Positions 60,150 to 64,000 of a DNA stretch of 64,000 bases are shown in pieces. Positions within the stretch are counted from its first letter, which is position 1, and every line of letters starts with the position of its first letter. The translations under genes were made by a program, and so were the position numbers. The notes beneath the pieces are model-generated. The model searched no databases and had not been told where the DNA came from. It worked only from the letters and a program-made list of their open reading frames with translations. Origin of the DNA: Actinostola sp. cb2023 (lineage: Eukaryota > Cnidaria > Anthozoa > Actiniaria > Actinostolidae); NCBI GenBank assembly GCA_033675265.1, contig JAUJYZ010000366.1, positions 124,001-188,000 on the forward strand, read 5' to 3'.

Positions 60150-60560
60150 TCAACTGTTCGCGACGTTATTTCTTGGCTGGCAGCACTTTGACTCGAAGGC
60201 AACTATTGTTTTTGTGCTTTATAGCGACAAAATAACTAAAAAACCTAAGGAAGAAGCAAATTCACAGTCTTCTCAGCTAGACGAAGAGGACTTACAGAAT
60301 CTCGAAGAAGAATCCATGCCCCAAAAACACGAGGAAACAAACTTTGTGTGGAATGAAAAAGTTCAGTACGTGACTGTACTGGTGCACCGAGACGAATTGA
60401 ATGTAAGCCTTTAATACTATACAGAATTGAGCAGCATTCTTCGCGTTTTAAAACAGAGTTTAAAACAAACCAGTAGAAGGATCTCACACCAAGTGCCTTG
60501 ACTGGTATCAGAGCTGCAATAGACCGCTATAGTAACTCTATTCCCGGCGGCGAAATGAAT
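60150..60560 (+). other. Conserved ORF fragment in inverted unit
   Basis: The inverted-unit copy of the same fragment. The acidic peptide is intact, reading on into VQYVTVLVHRDELN and a possible donor GAATTGAAT|gtaagc. The downstream RAAIHRH part has become RAAIDRY and contains a stop. Confidence 0.35.
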
Positions 60561-60599
60561 GTAAGTTTGTCTTCGTCGAGCGAAACCCGCTCAGTTCAG

Positions 60600-61480
60600 G
60601 CAAATTAAACTTCGTTCCAGTTAAGTGATTGCACAAATAATTTTAACGCTTCTAAATGACTATTTCTTTGCAGTTGAAGGAATTATGTTATTTTTCCTTT
60701 CAAGGAAACTTTACTACAAATATTGTTTTGACAAATTTTGCAGTTTTCTCCAAAGTTTTACATAATTATGTAAACATAATTGTGATTGGTTGAATACAAT
60801 GTCTTCGATTCCGTACCGTGACCGTAATTCAGTGCCGTGGTTTTCCCACTCATACGAAAACGACTCAGTCTATTACATCACCCAGTCAGTAAGCGTACTG
60901 TATAGTCCTCCTTTCTAGATTTTTAAAACGGAGTTAAGGTCGACACGGTACGGAATGGAATGCATCAGTCTATACAACCCAATCACAGCGCGCAGAATCA
61001 TTGATCAACCAATCATAATGCTTAAACGTAACGGTAACGGCACGTTACCATCATCGCACGGCACGGCACGGCTCGACACGACACGAACCGTAACTACTTC
61101 CCACTCATGCGAAAATGACTGTATCAAACCGTTACCATACTGTGCAACTGATGACCGTGTGAGGTGTGGGGACATGTATGTGTTACATTGAAGTGAGGTG
61201 AGGTGAAGCGCTACTTGGATAACTACGCCAAAAGTAACTGGGTTGTATTTTAATATTCTTATACGCGACTTATTTATTTACGTTTTTTCCAAGGGCTCGG
61301 ACTAAGATTATTTGTTCTTATTCTGTACCTTTTTACTGAAATTAGTTTTATTTTTTTGGATACTTGTTGGGCGCTCGTTCAAGCTGAACGTCCTCACCAA
61401 ATGAACTCGACGCCTTGTCTAGAGATATCGGTCGTAATAATATATCTCTCGCATCCTCGTCGACTCAATCGAATAATACT
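60600..61480. other. Spacer in the inverted unit, not present in units 1 and 2
   Basis: Includes two same-orientation ends of the GAGTCGTTTTCGTATGAGTG MITE family (60839-60868, 61097-61127). The rest is unrecognised. It separates the ORF fragment from the minisatellite, which adjoin in units 1 and 2. Confidence 0.45.
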
Positions 61481-61539
61481 TGGTTAAAGTAATACTTTTT
61501 TCGAAATACTTAGTATACACTAGGTATTGTGAAATGGAA

Positions 61540-62990
61540 GATCCTCAGGTTAGCCCGGCCCTATATTTAGGATCACCAGTAGGTCAGGCTATACACGCGG
61601 GAAATTCGTGCCCTACTATTAGTAAGTACTTGAAAAGGTGGATCCTGTGGTTAGCCCTATATTTAGGATCACCAGTAGGTCAGGCCACACACACCGGGAA
61701 CTTCGTGCCCTATTCTTAGTAAGTACTTGAAAAGGTAGATCCTGAGGTTAGCCCTATATTTAGGTTCACCAGTAGGTCAGGCCACACACACCGGGAACTA
61801 CGTACCCTACTATATTAGTAAGTACTTGAAAAGGTGGATCCTCAGGTTAGCCCTATATTTAGGATCACCAGTAGGTCAGGCCACACACACCGGGAACTTC
61901 GTGCCCTACTCTTAGTAAGTACTTGAAAAGGTGGATCCTGAGGTTAGCCCTATATTTAGGATCACCAGTAGGTCAGGCCCACACACACCGGGAACTTCAG
62001 CCCTACTCTTAGTAAGTACATGAAAAGGTAGATCCTGAGGTTAGCCCTATATTTAGGATCACCAGTAGGTCAGGCCACACACACCGGGAACTACGTACCC
62101 TATTCTTAGTAAGTACTTGAAAAGGTGGATCCTGAGGTTAGCCCTATATTTAGGATCACCAGTAGGTCAGGCCACACACAACACACCGGGAACTACGTAC
62201 CCTATTCTTAGTAAGTACTTGAAAAGGTGGATCCTGAGGTTAGCCCTATATTTAGGATCACCAGTAGGTCAGGCCACACACACCGGGAACTTCGTGCCCT
62301 ACTATACATTAGTAAGTACTTGAAAAGGTGGATCCTGAGGTTAGCCTATATTTAGGATCACCAGTAGGTCAGGCCACACACACCGGGAACTTCGTGCCCT
62401 ACTCTTAGTAAGTACTTGAAAAGGTGGATCCTGAGGGTGAGGTTAGCCCTATATTTAGGATCACCAGTAGGTCAGGCCACACACACCGGGAACTACGTGC
62501 CCTACTCTTAGTAAGTACTTGAAAAGGTGGATCCTGAGGTTAGCCCTATATTTAGGATCACCAGTAGGTCAGGCCACACACACCGGGAACTTCGTTCCCT
62601 ACTCTTAGTAAGTACTTGAAAAGGTGGATCCTGAGGTTAGCCCTATATTTAGGATCATCAGTAGATCAGGCCACACACACCGGGAACTTCGTGCCCTACT
62701 CTTAGTAAGTACTTGAAAAGGTGGATCCTGAGGTTAGCCCTATATTTAGGATCACCAGTAGGTCAGGCCACACACACCGGGAACTTCGTGCCCTACTCTT
62801 AGTAAGTACTTGAAAAGGTAGTAGATCCTGAGGTTAGCCCTATATTTAGGATCACCAGTAGGTCAGGCCCACACACACCGGGAACTTCGTGCCCTACTAT
62901 ATTAGTAAGTACTTGAAAAGGTGGATCCTGAGGTTAGCCCTATATTTTAGGATCATCAGTAGATCAGGCCACACACACCGGGAACTCTGT
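61540..62990 (-). repeat. 97-bp minisatellite, array 3 (inverted)
   Basis: About 15 inverted copies of the same unit (GATCACCAGTAGGTCAGGCC, CCGGGAACTTCGTGCCCTAC) with scattered indels. Confidence 0.9.
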
Positions 62991-63567
62991 GCCCTTGCGG
63001 CCAATTTTCTGCACCAGCTCTTTATCATGCTCTGTCTGCCGGCTCCATTCGAGGTGTAATTCAGCTGATGAAAATTCCTTATGAGACCGGAAGTGACGTC
63101 TAATGAAATCAAGCAATTCAGGTTTAATTTAAGACTCCCTGTACCTGAGTGTTCTCCGGTCCCTTGCTAAGCCGACTCGACGGAAAGGTCTTCAGGTAGC
63201 TGCACAAATTGTCCTGGCTATTGCTCTTTATGTAAAAAACAATACATACATAGAACGACAATAGAACAATAGCCAGGACTTTTATTCAGCTACACGAAGA
63301 CCTGACGTACCGACTCTAATTAAGGAATATAAAACAGTTTTCCAGAAGCGTAGGAAACCACGACGCGGAGCGGGGTGCTTTCCAGCTTCTCAAGTCAGTA
63401 CAGAGTTCTCCCAACATCCCAAATATTTCAAGGTCATGGAAACCACAATGACGTAACGTGTTTAGATACTCTAATCTAAATCGGTGTTTTGACCAATCAA
63501 AGCGCGCGTTATATCTAAATTATTTTATAAAGGGTTATCTAGTACCCTCCTTCGTTACTCTATTTCC

Positions 63568-63701
63568 GGGTTGGCTCCATGTGAGGCTCGATGAGAGGAA
63601 ACTTTGACGTCGACTTCAAAACCCATTTGAAGAGATGTATATGAATGTATGGACAAGAATCCATGAAGATGGCTGATTTAGTGAGAGTTTTTGCAAAACT
63701 G
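63568..63701 (-). pseudogene. GT31 5' fragment relic, inverted unit
   Basis: The reverse-orientation counterpart of the relics at 45547 and 50253. Its presence shows the right end of the window belongs to an inverted copy of the 4.7-kb unit. Confidence 0.7.
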
Positions 63702-64000
63702 AACGCTCATGTCTGAATTTTCAAAAATCGACATTTTATATGAAAACCTTTGGAAATTTACGCTGGTAGGCAAGAGTTGCCTACCAACAAAGGTTTTCAT
63801 ACAAAATTTCGATTTTTGAAAATTTATATATTCGCAATTTGTGAGGCGATCTTTTCCAAACTAGCTTCACATTTGTATTCATTTCTACGAGCTCCTTTCA
63901 GCTATGATAATCATTTATTTGTCCTATGTCTACTATAAGTTTTGAAATTACGTGATAAATCCTCATTGCAACGCACAGTTCTAGTTTTTGAAGCAATCTT

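Larger units (their letters stand above)
58678..64000 (-). repeat. Inverted GT31 unit plus start of the next inverted unit
   Basis: Reverse-complement order of units 1 and 2: GT31 copy 5, its promoter region (59750-60010), the ORF fragment (60150-60560), the minisatellite (61540-63000), then the block found downstream of GT31 (63000-64000). The last base of the window corresponds to about 45.24 kb of unit 1, about 440 bp past a GT31 stop codon. Confidence 0.8.

Overview
The window is animal nuclear DNA. It is AT-rich, intron-rich, full of microsatellites and minisatellites, and crowded with short palindromic DNA elements. A tRNA-derived SINE body, CAGGGTT-type hAT termini, 'TAAGCGCCCCCC' repeats and an 'AGGGTATGG' repeat all look like what I remember from anthozoan cnidarian genomes, so a coral or sea-anemone relative is my best guess. 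That is recollection, not a search.

From about 1 to 38.5 kb lies one gene on the minus strand: an importin-7/8 (RanBP7/8) nuclear transport receptor. I can place 27 coding exons whose phases join cleanly. They give 968 complete codons from the initiator Met (38488) to the acidic C-terminal region (1046). The last roughly 70 residues and the 3' UTR lie off the left edge. The introns hold a different tandem array almost every time, and many arrays begin within 15-60 nt of a 5' splice site. They also hold foldback elements, nested hAT-like elements, a TTAA-flanked element with an inverted-duplicated small ORF, a Mutator-like insertion with a 9-bp target duplication, and a SINE.

From 38.5 to 43.4 kb is intergenic: two arrays of a helically phased 11-bp repeat around an 850-bp segment, a retroposon-like tail, and nested palindromic elements.

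From 43.4 to 64 kb is a palindromic cluster of glycosyltransferase family 31 (beta-1,3-galactosyltransferase-like) genes, each single-exon. Plus-strand starts lie at 43762, 48461 and 53185 (period about 4.7 kb) and minus-strand starts at 54744 and 59728. Only the first copy is fully open. The second has two 1-nt insertions, the third is cut after about 50 codons and abuts the tail of the inverted fourth copy, the fourth is split by a foldback element, and the fifth has one 1-nt frameshift. Each unit also carries a 97-99-bp minisatellite, a foldback relic, a short GT31 5' fragment and a conserved ORF fragment. The right edge matches the region downstream of a GT31 gene in reverse, so a sixth copy should lie just beyond 64 kb.

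The two gene types have no evident functional link: one is a cytosol/nucleus transport receptor, the other a Golgi type II membrane enzyme family expanding by local duplication and inversion.
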